A stretch of 64,000 nt of DNA from Alentia gelatinosa. Its lineage: Eukaryota > Annelida > Polychaeta > Phyllodocida > Polynoidae. Made by a program: the position numbers and the translations under genes. Positions 9,270 through 21,116 of this stretch are shown in pieces. The DNA lies in the NCBI GenBank assembly GCA_950022655.1, contig OX465583.1, positions 12,299,298 to 12,363,297 of the forward strand, read 5' to 3'. The notes beneath the pieces were generated by a model. The model saw only the letters and a list, made by a program, of their open reading frames with translations. It was not told the origin of the DNA and did no database searches. How positions within the stretch are numbered: the stretch's first letter is position 1; every line of letters starts with the position of its first letter.

Positions 9270-10200
9270 AAGACACTAAACACTATGCTGGATCTGTGAT
9301 TTAGCCTTGTATGTGATAAAACTATGTGAATAAAGATGGACGAAGACAATTTTAAAAAGAGAATCATTTACATGTTATATATAAAACACATATATGTAAA
9401 TAAAATATAGGATATAGTATACGTAGTTTTGGTGCTTTGTGCACTAACAATTGTAAAGCTAAGACTTTCCTCAAGAATATTGGAAATGTGAAAGATTATG
9501 GAGATTTAACCATTTAATGTGAATACTTGTACAAACAAGTTGTTTCATTAGATAAAATTACCAATTTCCTGGTACATAAAATATTATATATAGTCTATGA
9601 ACATGTTTAGATACTGCATGGGCAAAGTATCATTCAGAAATGATGTAGATACTTGTTAGATAATACCACGAAATAGTTTTCCTAGAATGTGATAAGGTAT
9701 CAGATATATCACAATGATTGCGATAGGATATCTTCCATCTCCTGTATAAGAGCTGTTTCTGTGCGTTTCCGCCTTTGTGCTCAATTTAAAACATGTCAAG
9801 GAAGTGTACAAGTACATGTAATTCTATAATGATACTTACTTATAGAAGTGTCTTGGTTCCATTTATTTTAAACGAGTCTTCTGGATGTAAATATATACCT
9901 TTTATATCTGGGGCATTGGGAAATGGAGGTTTATGGTCTACCTTTCAAACGAGGTTACAAAAATATGGCATCCTACCCCTTACTTTGCTAACCATTAGAC
10001 AAAGCAAAGCTACGAGCAAAGGAGTTTTGCATTTGGCTGGGCGGGAATGTCGTAAGTTATGGAACAGAGGATGAAGGTTTGGTGAAATGTAGTGCAGGAT
10101 AAAGTTGGCTGTAGTTTGGGGAATACGTTGAGTAGGAATAAACAAAGACACATCATGTGGGACTGAATTACCACACCATCCCTCTCTATGGAGTCCTTTC
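9270..10200. other. Noncoding AT-rich DNA
   Basis: No supported gene. An open frame at 9793-10074 shows no domain or codon pattern that I trust. Confidence 0.5.
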
Positions 10201-10650
10201 TTTTATCCTACCCCTAATATAAAAGCCCATAGGGTTAACATTGTGAATCCGTATTCAACTATGAACTGGATACGGAGTTTCGTAAACCACTAGTGTATTA
10301 CCGTATTTTAATCACATGAGTAAAATATGGACCAATCATAGAGCAGCACCCCAGCATCTGCGAAAGTAGTTCTAGCAGTTACGTGGGGCCCTCGCGTGTG
10401 TTTGTTATTGTTAGGATAGTGACAGTGACACGATATCGATATTTACACAAACTCATGCGTACTTGTTAGAGTTTAATTTAATAATTTTTACATTCAGTGG
10501 GGGGTAGGATAAAATCAAAACCTTATTCGTTTTGATATTGGCTCCCATATTCGACTCCTGGAGTTTTGGCTCCGGATTTCACTCGGCTCCGCCTCATGAA
10601 ATCACTACACCAAACTCCAGTCGTCGAATACGGGAGCCAATATCAAAACT
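10201..10650 (+). mobile_element. Composite A+B palindrome element, copy 1
   Basis: Module A spans 10201-10514: it opens TTTTATCCTACCCC and closes with the exact reverse complement at 10501-10514, with the shared internal box CCCATAGGGTTAACA near 10227. Module B (10529-10650) is a long palindrome, about 53 bp per arm with about 85-90% pairing. It is centred on CTCGGCTCCGCCTCA flanked by GATTTCA/TGAAATC. The arms (ATTGGCTCCC, TATTCGAC) match copy 9 at 36.4 kb. No coding capacity. Confidence 0.8.
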
Positions 10651-10925
10651 CATCCAGTTTTACGATAGTACACAGATTGATAGGGAAAGTATTACTATCC
10701 TCTAAGGGAATGATTTAGTGTCCACTAGACAGTCCCGCAATTCACTGCCTTGGGAAATCTACCTTGTGGAAAGGGTTACTAGTGACGTTGTCAATTTGCA
10801 TTATGATTGTGAGAAAACACCCTAGATCGCAGGTGTACTAAACTCCAGCTAAAATACAGTCTACAACAAATTTACGGAAAGACTGTTGGTATGTTCATGG
10901 GAATCTACAAAATTCAATTTTGCTG

Positions 10926-10954
10926 CCCCCCCCCCCCCCCCACACACACACACT
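10926..10954 (+). repeat. Poly-C then CA microsatellite
   Basis: A C homopolymer of about 16 bases followed by several CA units. A simple repeat with no further meaning visible. Confidence 0.8.
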
Positions 10955-11733
10955 GGAAATATTTGTTTTACCGTTTCATGTTGTAGATCCATCCTTCTAG
11001 TTAACATTTCCACTTGTTGTCACTCTGGCAAGTTGTCAGATTACCATGACAACAGCTGTTGAAGAGACCTACCATCGAAATGCCTGAGCGCCCATAATTC
11101 TGAGTGCTAAAAATCATTACTTTGTTATGTGTTCTTTAAAGTATTATAACTAATCATTAAACTAAACTTTGGTATTGGATTCTATATTCGGGTCCTCTCT
11201 GGAACAGCAAATAGAATAAAGACATGTCTTCTCAATGTCCTACAGCAGCCTTTTTCATGTGTGTACTATCAATGTCCCCTTTTAAACATCTGCAATTTTC
11301 CATAAATTTGTTTCAAAGATAATTTGAATGCTATTAAAGCTTTTCATATGGAGTTGTTTGCTATCTGGCCATAGTGTGGCATCCCTTTGGTTCATTTTGA
11401 GCTGTTTTTAGTGTTCTGTGACCTCAGGATTCAGTTATACAGTACTTATGGCATTCCTCAGGATTGTTTTGAGCTCCCTTTTAGTGTTCTGTGATCCCAG
11501 GATCCAGGAATATAACCAATATTGCCATTCCTGCCACAATGTCTGATATTTTTTAAATCTAGTTCTAAAGACATATACTATCTTAAGAGTATATTTATAA
11601 ACCTATTATTTGCTGTATTTTTGCTATGATGTGGCATCTCTTAAACACATTTTAAACTGTTTTTAGTGTTCTGATATAACTGATATATGACTGATTTTGA
11701 GCCACCACATTTTCGACAGCCAGTTCAAAAGAT

Positions 11734-11912
11734 ATACCCCCGCGTAAACGGACACCCTCCTTTCCGGTTAAATGTGACCGCTTACACGGGGTGTCCGCTT
11801 ACGCAGGATTAGATAAACATCTAATAGAGGGGTCCGTTCCGAGCGAAGGTGTCCCTTAACGTGGGGTATCCGCTTAGGCGCAGTGTCCGTTAGGCGCGGT
11901 TCTACTGTAGTA
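11734..11912. mobile_element. Small pogo/Tigger-like MITE
   Basis: The right end reads GGTTCTACTGTA, i.e. TACAGTAGAACC inward. The inner end sequence CTAACGGACAC is mirrored on the left by GTAAACGGACACCC. The interior repeats GTGTCCGCTTA motifs. TACAGTAGAACC with a TA edge resembles the ends of pogo/Tigger-class mariner elements. The extreme left end seems to have lost several bases. No transposase. Confidence 0.5.
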
Positions 11913-12205
11913 CCTCAAGACTATAGGGGACAGAGCCATTGTTAGTTCATAAAGAAGTCACTAGGTGGCTTGTAGTATGGCAGGCCCCTTGGGGGGACAG
12001 ATCCATATTCTGGCTCTTTATTCTTTGAAATTCAACTGCCTTTTAATGTTTTACCATGGTCTCCTTGACTCTCTACACCCATCCCAGAGCAGGATCAGAT
12101 AATGATTAAACCTAGGACATGATGTTTTTCACAGGGAACCTTTTAAATACATATGTGAGCAAGGCTAGAGTTATGACACTTCCCAATTATCACTCACTTC
12201 TTTTG

Positions 12206-12260
12206 CACCTCCATTAGTGAAGAACACCTTCTTTTTCACCTCCATTAGTGAAGAACACCT
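12206..12260 (+). repeat. Two-copy tandem repeat, period 31
   Basis: CACCTCCATTAGTGAAGAAC occurs at 12206 and again at 12237, separated by a T-rich linker. Confidence 0.85.
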
Positions 12261-12485
12261 ACTCGGGGGGCGTCGTGGCAGCCCCCATGGCCCATAGGCT
12301 ATATGCCGTATAGAAGCGTGCTATGTGCAAATTGTGACCATCTAGTGGTACCCTTTAGGAACATTTTGAGCTATTTTTTAGTATTCTGTGGTCTCAGGAT
12401 CCATGTAAAAAGCCAAGTTTGCTACCCCTGCGGACACTGGTGTTTGATTTTTTCTATTGCTAATTCTAAAGATATTGCAAAATTG

Positions 12486-12856
12486 GATTTGAGAGTAAAT
12501 AATATTTAATGACTAGGGCTGTATATATACCAAAGGATATAACCACCCAATACACCGATAACCTTTTTACAATCATAACATAAATACAGAGATATTATCT
12601 GGAGTAGGTGTCACCTACAATGACAAAACAACAGGTGGAGACAGATCATCACAGAGGTCCATGATCTGTGAAAATTTTAGGAAAAAGAAATATCACTCAG
12701 CTCTACTTCAATAAAGATCTATTCATATAATGCTGGTAAATGCAGGAATCCAGGAAATGTTCCAGTTGAGTACCATAGCCTGATTACTTACATTATATAG
12801 CCTGAATACTGGTATACAAATGTAGTGATATGTAAGGAAGCGCAAAGTTATCATGA
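12486..12856. other. Noncoding DNA
   Basis: No supported gene, RNA or repeat recognised. Confidence 0.4.
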
Positions 12857-13188
12857 GGCCACTCAAAAAAAACAACTTGTGCTGGATCAAAAAATGGGCT
12901 TTAGACATACAGTAAAACCCTGATAACGTGGCCACCCTCTGTTCCAGGCCAAAGTGCCCGCTTATGCGGGGTGTCTGCATACGCGGGGTTTTCAGATTCA
13001 TACTGTTTATACATCGAAAGCATCCCTGGCATGAGGAGCTTTAATTTGGTACTAAATACACATACTTTTCATAATTTCTATCAAGGTTCATCTTATTTAA
13101 AAAAATTTATTTTAAAAAAATCTTCTAAAATTGTTTTTGCAGATGCGCGCGGTGATGAGAAACAAGTTGGTTTTTTTTGAGTGGCCTG
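12857..13188. mobile_element. MITE with AGGCCACTCAAAAAAAA terminal repeats and a nested insertion
   Basis: About 24 bp at 12857-12880 is repeated in inverted orientation at 13165-13188, differing by one inserted C and giving a 332-bp unit. Inside, 12908-12991 begins TACAGTAAAACC and carries the same CGCTTATGCGGGGTGTC phrase as the pogo-like element at 11.8 kb. This suggests a second, younger insertion. Confidence 0.6.
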
Positions 13189-13243
13189 ATATGTGGTGTG
13201 AAGTTATATATATTTGATTGTAATTCATGATAATTTGAGATGT

Positions 13244-14572
13244 AGTTGGGTCGGATTTTTTAAACCTGCTAAATTCCGCTTTGAGCCTGGGATAAAACAT
13301 GCAAATTTTTTTTTTTTAGAATTATACTTCTTTTTATATTTTATGTTAACCACCTACTAAGTACCTTCCAGAGAAACATTATTCCAACAAAATCAGATGA
13401 ATGGTTTAGATTTGAGAGCCTTTTGAAGTTGTGTTTAATAATGCAGTTTGTCCAGCCCCCTAAATATTTGAAATTTCAAGAAATGTTATAAATGCTTATA
13501 ACTTAAGAAAGACTAATATTATATGGTAACACACATTATATTTTACCCAGGATACTTTTATTATATATTAGATTTAAAAGAAAAGCTCTGAACCATATTT
13601 GGGGTGTTGGGCAACACAGGGGTGTCGGACAACACGAGGGATGTCGGATAACACGTTAATAGAATTGCTCAGAACAATGAGAAAAATAATATTTGAGGCT
13701 ATAATCCTTTGTATTTTTAATGAAGTGATAATAAGCTATATTTAACAAAGCAAACCACTCAATTTCTGATTAAAAAAACAACCCCAAAATCATAACTTAT
13801 ATCACAGCATGTTGTCCGACACCCCGGGGTGTCGGACAACACGTTTTCAGCTTTTGAACCATAAAAAGTTTATTTTTTTATTTAGAAAAAAATCAACCTG
13901 GGTATTCATGAGTGGTAGGGGTACTTAATATAAACAGGGATATTTGTTATTCCATTATGATTATTGTTTCTTTTATACATCCTTTAGAGATGTGTGGTCC
14001 AACACACCACTTTTTGGAAAAATATCATCATGGAATCATAATGTTCTGATATCAGAATGGATAATCCGATAGTGTTGAAACTTTCAGGTATCACAGCCAG
14101 GATTCTTGTCAGCATTGTACAATAAAGGAAAATTAATTTCTCTCCATATATTACTGTCCACTGAAAGTCGGGGTGTTCAACAACATGCTCTATGGGTCTC
14201 TATGTTGGAAAATTTGAAGGTCCTAGATATTTTTCACCATTTTAATATTTTTTCTATCTTTTACCAATTTTCTAAATTATATTGTCTACACTTCCCATGA
14301 CATATTCTTTAAACATCTTAATAAATACAATTGGCTCTAAATTGTGTCTCCCAAAATTTGAACAAGGTGAAAATCACTAGAAAAACACAGTTTTTGTTGA
14401 TTTTCGGAAGGAAAAATTCCTCAGAGCTCTATAAAACCCTAGTTGTAAAGAAAGACTATCAAAAGATGCACCAAATAATTTATTTTTTACATTGATGAGA
14501 TATGTGTATACAACATGAACCTTGAATAAGCTTATTTTGGCAATTTAGCAGGTTTTAAAAATCCCACCCAGT
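13244..14572. mobile_element. 1.3-kb inverted-repeat element rich in GTGTCGGACAACAC motifs
   Basis: The ends 13244-13280 and 14539-14572 are inverted copies (GTTGGGTCGGATTTTTTAAA, then CCTGCTAAATT), with a few mismatches. The interior is noncoding and holds several direct and inverted copies of a GTGTCGGACAACAC box (13613-13660, 13811-13843, a diverged one near 14170). Target duplications are unclear, so the superfamily is not assigned. Confidence 0.5.
13811..13840. repeat. Perfect 30-bp palindrome
   Basis: GTTGTCCGACACCCC joined to its exact reverse complement. Each half is the same box found singly at 13625-13640, so two boxes meet head to head. Confidence 0.9.
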
Positions 14573-16020
14573 TCACCATGTTATAGAGATCTAATCTGTA
14601 ACTAGCACATATACTGTCTGAAGACAGCACACACTAGTGACTTCAGATGGTGTTTCATGAGGAGGCTATTCATAGGGTTTATAAGTGGGATGTATTTACA
14701 GATATAGTTGTCTTATCAGTGGATATGATTTAATGAAAGGATAAAAGATAGAGACCTACATTTCAGCCAGGAGTCATCCAGTGAGTATCAGTGGGTACTG
14801 ATCTGTGCTAAATAAGTCTACCACAATACTTACACAGTGTATACCCTGTTGAAGGAGTGTTCATTGTATTTGGATTAAATCTTCTTGTTTCTGGGCAGGG
14901 AACAGAAAGGTCAAGAAGCGCAAAGATATGATTTTATATGTTTAGATGTTAAGTTTTACATCTATCGCCAAAGACTTTTTGGTAACAATGACCTAGATAG
15001 GACCAGTGGTTTTTTTAAGAAAACTGGTGCAGGAGATGGGAGTCAAATTAAGGAAAATTATTGTTTCTAGTTTAAGATGGCTCAGAGGAGAAATTCAGGA
15101 AGTCAATAGTCGAAAGTGGACAAATTGGTTATCATGTATAGAGAGATTGATGTTGGAACAGTACAATAGAGGGAAAGAGGAAAACAAAAAACTAAAAAAA
15201 AAGAAAAAAGGAGCGAGCTCAGAGGTAATGCTAAAAGCACATCTCCCAACGGAACATTCTAATTAAAATAGGTCATTATTGGGTGTCTTTTATGTGTAAA
15301 CCAATATATATGGTGCTGGGACTGTTCATTGACATTTTGATACATTTTCAGAGGTAATTGTTCAGCGTTGGATGGTGCAAATGTAGCTAAAACAATATAC
15401 TACTGTTCATCGTGGGAGCAAGCACATGTCAATGCAGAAGGGTTTATTGGTTATAGGAAAGGAGACAGTAATTCTGAACATGGAGAAAGAACCAACAACT
15501 TTGTAAAGGATTTGTGATGATGAATAAAACAAAGTACTGCTTGAATAAAAAAACAACAAAAAAAACTGACATGTTCCTACAATAATTAAGATTTGGACAT
15601 GTTGGCCTCAGTGATCTGATGAGTGGAGTAGGCACCATGACCACTGAATGTCTGACTGAGGAAACATGGCTGCATTTTGGATCTTTTATATAAACTGGTT
15701 GTTATATGACACAACAGATGCCAACTGAGCTCAACACATGGCCTGCATTTGACAAATCCAATTCTGGGCCTTTGGATTTGGTAGCACCAATTATAGCTGG
15801 TATAAGATTTCTGAACTACCAAGCATCAATTCAGATGGGCATGCTGAGTAGGGAATTATCTGTTTAGAGGAATGACCAATGTAACAAGTTATTTGGCGGA
15901 CCCTGAACAGGGAAGAAAAACCAAAGGGTGGTGTCATTAGCTTCAGCATAAAAAAAAGTGCTATGCAAAATAGGGATATACACAACTTATGATTAAGCAT
16001 CAATTAAAGATATCGCAGGT
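14573..16020. other. Noncoding DNA
   Basis: Intergenic-looking sequence with A/T runs. Short open frames (for example 15006-15266, lysine-rich from an A-run) are not supported as genes. I see no RNA gene or defined repeat. Confidence 0.45.
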
Positions 16021-16423
16021 AGACGAGGCGTAACAAGTTGTGGTACCCTTCTTCACCCAACGCTTTGCGACCACGGAATAGAGAGAAGCGGGAAATGGAT
16101 CAGCGGACGACGCCGCTGTCGCATCTGCATATCCCGAATGCGGCATTTTGATTGGTTGAGAGCTGCTTATGTTGATTTTCAGGTCTCACGTCGGTGAATA
16201 GAACCGTGCGGCGTGCGAGTGCTTCGAGTCGACCGTCGCTGGTTGGTTCTATGGGGAGCCAGATGTTTCACATCTGGAAAAAGATCACTGTTGTCAAGAG
16301 ATCTTGTACCGGGAGAGATTCCAGTCCCAGTGGCAGATTTGTTCATGCTGCCTGCCCCATTACAATCTGTCGCCATCCTGTTGTTTGGCTCTATATGGTA
16401 TTTCATACCATACAGAGGACAGT

Positions 16424-16491
16424 CCGCATGTAGCGAGGATATTTATTCTCGTGGTTTCGACTACTAACCAGTCTCATCAGGCAAGTTGCGG
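16424..16491 (-). ncRNA. Hammerhead-ribozyme-like motif in the PLE 3' region
   Basis: On the minus strand, CTGATGA (within 16473-16480) is followed by a GACT / AGTC stem with a 7-nt loop and then GAAA (16455-16458). This is the order of the hammerhead core. An outer helix CCGCA / TGCGG (16487-16491 with 16424-16428) could close it like a type I ribozyme. I cannot find a convincing NUH cleavage site with proper stem III pairing, so it may be decayed or I may have the wrong fold. The location and strand fit PLE hammerheads. Confidence 0.45.
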
Positions 16492-16753
16492 TAGGTGTTC
16501 TTCTGTGGTCTTTCTGCTAGAATTTCATTCTGGCAGCGGAGTATGCAGTTCCATTATTTTTCCTAATTTAAAGAAAAAATAGTCGAATCGTTCTCTCTAT
16601 TGTTTCGTCATTCTAATCTTCACTTACTTCAGGGTTCTTGGGTGATCATTTTGGTATAACTTTTTTTGTTCCGTTAGCCCCTAGGTGGGGCTGTGGTTGG
16701 GAAAAAAAATTTTGACGTGGCATTAGACCCCGAAATGATCGTGTTTGTGATGA

Positions 16754-18125
16754 TTAGCCGTATCTATTGTCGAGCGTGTTGAGGCCTTCTGGCGCGTGGG
16801 TTTTGAGTCTGTGGATCCAGTTGAACTCAATTTTGTTCCTTAGTCTCGAAGCTTCTTTTGACTCGGGGTGTCTATATATATAGTCCAGTATATATACTTT
16901 GACATCCGAGGTCCCGTTGTGTGTTTTCTCGTTGAAGTGGTTTGGTACTTCGTTCTTGCTTTCGTGTTTCTTGATGCAGTTGAGATGTTCTCTTATTCTT
17001 TCTTTGATTTTTCTTTTTGTTTGGCCTACATACTGGGCTTTGCATGTCTTGCATTCTATGCAGTAGATGACGTTGGAGCTGTTGCACGATACGTTCCATT
17101 TTGTATCGTGAGTTCTCTGCGTGGACCTTGATTTTATTTTGCCTCCTGTATCTAACAGCTTGCAGTACTTGCAGTTTTTCTTCTTGCATTCGTTGCGGTC
17201 TTCGTTGTCATTTTTCTCTTTGTCCTTTTTGGGGGTTTCGTTTCTGGTTTCTCCTAGGTTTTTGTCGATCGTGTCCTTGTCGTTGTCTGGATGGTAGTTG
17301 GTTCTGGCTTTTACCAGGATGTCTCTGATGTTTTTAGGTCGTCGGTATCCTTTGATGACTTTTTTCTTGTGGATTTTTTTGGTTGTTATTGACCGGGCTA
17401 ACAGTTCCCAGTTTTTGTCCACGATGTTTCTGATGCTGGCTTGGTTGGGTTGGTATGTGGTGACTAGAACTAGGTCCTCGGTTTTCGCCTTTTGAGGTTT
17501 CTCTCCATGGACCAGTCCGTCTCGATTTTGTGAATCTACTTTCCTTTTGCAGTCTTGGATGGTTTTTTCTGGGTATCCTTTGGCTCTGAATTCGTTAATT
17601 TTTTTGTTGCAGTTTTTTTCGTAGTCCTCGTCTTTCTTGCAGATTCTTCGTAGTCTCAAGAACTGTGAATATGGTAGGCTTCGTTTGGTGGCTGGTGGGT
17701 GAGCAGAATCGTTGAGGTAAGTGTTGGCGTCGGTCTCTTTCGTGTAGAGGTCGGTGTATATTTCTCTCGATTTTTCATCTATCTTCACCCTTGTGTCCAA
17801 AAACGCAATTTCCGTTTTTGAATGGTCTGAGGTAAACGTGATGGTGGCGTGGCTTGAGTTGAGTCTTTCTATCCATTTCTTGAATTCGGTCTCTCCGTGG
17901 TTCCAGATTATGAAGATATCGTCTATATACCTGAGCCAGACTGTGGGCTTCTGTGCGTTGTCTTTTTCGAGTTTTTCTTCTAGCTGTTCCATGAAAAGAT
18001 GGTGCCAGTCTGGTACCCATTGCTGTCCCACTGATTTGTTTGTAGTGGTCTCCGTTGAATTGGATGTTGTTGTTTCTTAGTACGATTTCTAGGAGCTCGA
18101 CCAAGGAGACATCTAGTTCATCCAG
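16754..18125 (-). pseudogene. PLE reverse transcriptase / GIY-YIG endonuclease, frameshifted
   Basis: The main frame (16754-18031) encodes, in order: FMEQLEEKL, the catalytic YIDDIF (35-40), an IAFLDTRV motif, a long basic linker with a Cys cluster (ECKKKNCKYC), and a C-terminal GIY-YIG nuclease from about residue 321 (VIYCIEC, YVGQTKR, the IREH helix, catalytic Glu of IEFNWI) ending GLNTLDNRYG. Upstream, [16 protein letters not shown] and [11 protein letters not shown] lie in another frame. A small deletion after APS, where APSYAN is usual in PLEs, shifts the frame near 18015. The protein also lacks its N-terminal half, beginning about 18125. In living PLEs the protein reverse-transcribes and the GIY-YIG domain nicks the target. 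This copy is dead. Confidence 0.88.
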
Positions 18126-18189
18126 ATTTCGCTCATTTACTCATACATGTTGTTTTCTATTATATGAATGATCTTTCAATCATAATACA

Positions 18190-19590
18190 ATATTCAATGG
18201 TAAACCTATTAACTTTTCTAATTAGAAAAAATAGCATGTCTTCGCTCACGATACGGATCTTTTAGTAAAACAAAAATTGCATCCGCAGTACCTCTTTTGG
18301 GTCGAAAACTATATTGGTTATCATCTAATATGTTGGCGTTTTCTTGTATGTTGTATAAGACAGTATGCAGTAACTTTTCTAGAATCTCACTTGCTAGATT
18401 TAATACTCTCGGAGAAATGACAGAATATGTCTCAATTTCAAAACCCAGTGAAATTTGATGACCTTTGACCTTTGACCTCTAATAAAAGGTCAAATGGACA
18501 CATTTACAGAAAAATGGCTACCATATCTGGAATGGACAAAGTCTTAGCTTTCATTTTATACAATAAAATTGCTGCTATACTTTCATGGAACGAAACTCCT
18601 TAAATAACAGGATTTCAGGGAACTGGCCCCCTGACTAACTGGTTTTTTTCTAATTTTCCTTTAGATAATTTTGTACATGTCCCTCTCATCAACATCTCTA
18701 CAATTTCGATATGTTTGCCAATTCGTATCATTCAGGTATCCATTATAGTGTTCCAGGTCTAGATTTTTATAAGATCTACCCTTAAAAGGTCGGATGGTGA
18801 TCATTTTTGCATTCATTATGTACTTCTTCAACAAACGGTCTTGTATATACGTGATCTAGTAGTGTCTCTCCCAGGGGGTGTGGTCGAGTAATATTGTTAA
18901 TTGATTGCCTTAGACCATTTGATCTACAGAATCGTTGTTAGCATTTATATTCAGTAATGATTGTTTTTTGTAGTCTATATTTGTGTCTCCTGCTATCCAG
19001 ATTTCTCCATTTATTACCTTCTGGTCATTAAAAATGCTTTCTAATTTTTCATAAAATATGTTACATGATTTTGGTGGTGGTTTACAGCATACAACAATAG
19101 CAATTTTCCTAAAATTGGGTTTATTCATGAACAATACCATTATCTCATAGTTTTCACAATATGTTTCACTTAGCTCCCCATCTTTAGGCCCTGCGTCCAC
19201 CTACTACGATAGAATCGTAGACCTCCCGATATGGCACCCATACAAAATGTCAAAATCGGTGCCATATCGGGAAGGTGCAAAATTGTAGACATATGTCTTG
19301 ACATGCCAATCCACCATGCATTGTATGGGGGTTTTATAGGTGCCCAATCGCAGAAACGTGGTCAACTGCTCCGATATTAGGTAACCTTCCAACGTGATTT
19401 TGATTTTTTATCGGGAGGTGCATCGTAGGGCATATCGGTGCCATATCGTAGTAGGTGGACGCCGGGCCTAAGAGGTAAACAATGCCCAATGTTTGGTCAC
19501 ATAACATGCAACTCCTCCCCAAGTTGAGATTTGCCGGCCCAGTCTGTATAAATATTTCCAACTGCAGTTTTGCCTCGAAGACGTCATCCC
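18190..19590 (-). pseudogene. LINE endonuclease-reverse transcriptase remnant, split by a MITE
   Basis: Read on the minus strand from 19590 down: GGVACYVTKHWALF (about 19480-19540), then, beyond the MITE at 19185-19470, DGELSETYCENYEIMV, VVCCKPP and GDTNIDYKK (18940-19185), which are endonuclease blocks. A frameshift near 18925 is followed by NGLRQSI, TRPHPLGETLLDHV and a degenerate DHHP (about 18795-18905), then the inter-domain segment RPFKGRSYKNLDLEHY (about 18670-18795). After about 220 bp of unrelated sequence comes the RT fingers motif EILEKLL, DDNQYSFRPKRGTADAI (18230-18420). The rest of the RT is absent. Frameshifts and deletions make it clearly dead. Confidence 0.75.
19185..19470. 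mobile_element. MITE with GGCGTCCACCTACTACGAT-type ends, copy 1
   Basis: 286 bp with inverted ends TTAGGCCCTGCGTCCACCTA and its reverse complement, ending GGGCCTAA. It interrupts the LINE endonuclease coding sequence, which resumes on either side. A second copy lies at 19720-20000 in the same orientation, sharing internal boxes such as CCAATCCACCATGCATTG. Target duplication not resolved. Confidence 0.75.
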
Positions 19591-19719
19591 TGACAGTGAC
19601 GTGTGATGACGTCATATTGCGGCTACTCTCTTTGACGTGGTGTTGACCTTCCTTCCTTCCTGAGGTCAATGTATCCCTTTGCAGTTATTGATCTGTGATG
19701 ACCTGTCGATACTGTTTAC

Positions 19720-20000
19720 TAAGGCCTGGCGTCCACCTACTATGACAGAAATTTAGACCTCCCGATATGGCACCGGTACAAAAACCAAATATCAGAGACA
19801 AATCGGGAAGGTGCACAATCGTAGATATATGTCTAGACATGCCAATCCACCATGCATTGCATGTGGTTTTTATTGGTGTCTAATCGTAGAAACATGGTCC
19901 CGATATTAGGTGACCTTCCGACGCATTTTTGATTTTTTATCGGGAGGTGCATCGTAGACCATATCGGAGCCATATCGTAGTAGGTGGACGCCAGGCCTTA
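19720..20000. mobile_element. MITE, copy 2 of the 19.2-kb family
   Basis: 281 bp with ends TAAGGCCTGGCGTCCACCTA and its inverse. Roughly 80% similar to copy 1 over the whole length, with small deletions in the middle. No coding capacity. Confidence 0.75.
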
Positions 20001-21116
20001 CCTGTCAAATTTACCCACGGATAATACTGACACAACTACCACTCAGATCTGTTATCCATACGTCTCCCTGATGCATAAAAAACAATAGGAAAAATATTTC
20101 AATAGGTAAGAGATGTTTAATCTATTAATAATCAATAATATAATATATATCTAAATGATTACTTCTGTAATTTTATTGATAGGGAGAAACAATTGCTCAC
20201 GTTACAAGGTTCCAAATAAATGTTATAAAAAATAGTCTATAACAGACGAGAAGGAAGAAACGAAGACGAGAGGATAAAAAGGTTTTCACGTTGCCTAGCA
20301 ACCAACACACATTCCAAACATGTACATCAGTAACAAACAGAAAGTACAACTATGAAGGCACCAATGATGCTGAAACGTTGTGTCAATGTAAGTAGATATT
20401 AGATAAAAAAAAATATACATAAAAACCATCAATAAAAATTCAGGAGTTGCTAGGTTTGTGATAAATATCCCATTAAATTTCCTTTATTTGTGCCCCCAAC
20501 TGACAGCCCTGCAGTGTCAGTGACCTCATAAGTTGCTTTCACCTTTGAATGTCATTGCTGTATCTAAAGCCTTTCTTAATTTGACTAACCTTTAGAGTTT
20601 ATTCATAAATCCTAGGAGGAGTCCTAGTGAAGCCAATAGGGAGTGTACCTCTTATGAATCAAAAGTCATATCATAACTTACATCCATGCATCAAATGTCT
20701 TCCTATATTTTTTATTTTGATGTTGCTTTTGATGGTAGTCTTTTGTGATTTTCCGAAATATTTTAGTAAATATCCTGAGCCAGGAGCAGTACTGGTGGGT
20801 GGGAATGTCTTTGCCATATTTATATCAATAAACGAGTACATTCTATTGCACGTGTGTCCTGGTTTATGTTATTTGTGTATAACTTCTTGTAACAGGCAAG
20901 TCCATATCGGTATTGGTAAGTTTGGAAAAGGTCAATTGATAGTGGGCAGATTTAATCTATGTATGGTGTATTTTTCGTTTTTGATTTCCAGATACATATG
21001 CTGGCTTTATGGCTGATTGGAAAACCTCTAGAATTCTGCCATTCTGGAATTCTGTAGATTATTATCAGCCGAGCATCGCGAGTACGTACATGACAACGAC
21101 AGTGCGCTATAAACTA
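20001..21116. other. Noncoding DNA
   Basis: No supported gene. An open frame at 20627-21016 is hydrophobic and low in complexity and lacks recognisable motifs. It contains a lone RFX X-box-like palindrome at 20290-20302. Confidence 0.45.
20290..20302. promoter_or_regulatory. X-box-like palindrome GTTGCCTAGCAAC
   Basis: Perfect match to the RFX half-site pair (GTNRCC, one base, RGYAAC). RFX factors bind such sites upstream of ciliary genes, but no such gene is visible nearby, so a chance match is possible. Confidence 0.25.

Larger units (their letters stand above)
11342..12485 (+). repeat. Degenerate repeated segment (three or more diverged copies)
   Basis: The phrase TTTTAGTGTTCTGTGA with a following CAGGATCC box recurs at about 11406, 11480, 11655 (partial) and 12374. 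It is preceded by a TGTGGCATC-type box at 11376 and 11627 and followed by a TTCTAAAGA box. Copies are diverged and unevenly spaced, and the array is broken by the insertion at 11734-11912. Likely an old tandem repeat. Confidence 0.55.
16021..18125 (-). mobile_element. Penelope-like element (PLE), 5'-truncated
   Basis: Minus-strand element carrying the PLE reverse transcriptase and GIY-YIG endonuclease (16754-18125), then a 3' flank of about 730 bp down to 16021. That flank includes a hammerhead-ribozyme-like core, and its outer edge (GCCTCGTC) also occurs alone at 1905-1953. PLEs are known to carry hammerhead motifs in terminal repeats. The protein starts abruptly inside the reverse transcriptase, next to another element at about 18190, so the 5' part is missing. 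Confidence 0.75.

Noticed and set aside
20627..21016. 129-codon open frame
   Set aside because: Hydrophobic, low-complexity translation of T-rich DNA; no motif and no gene context.
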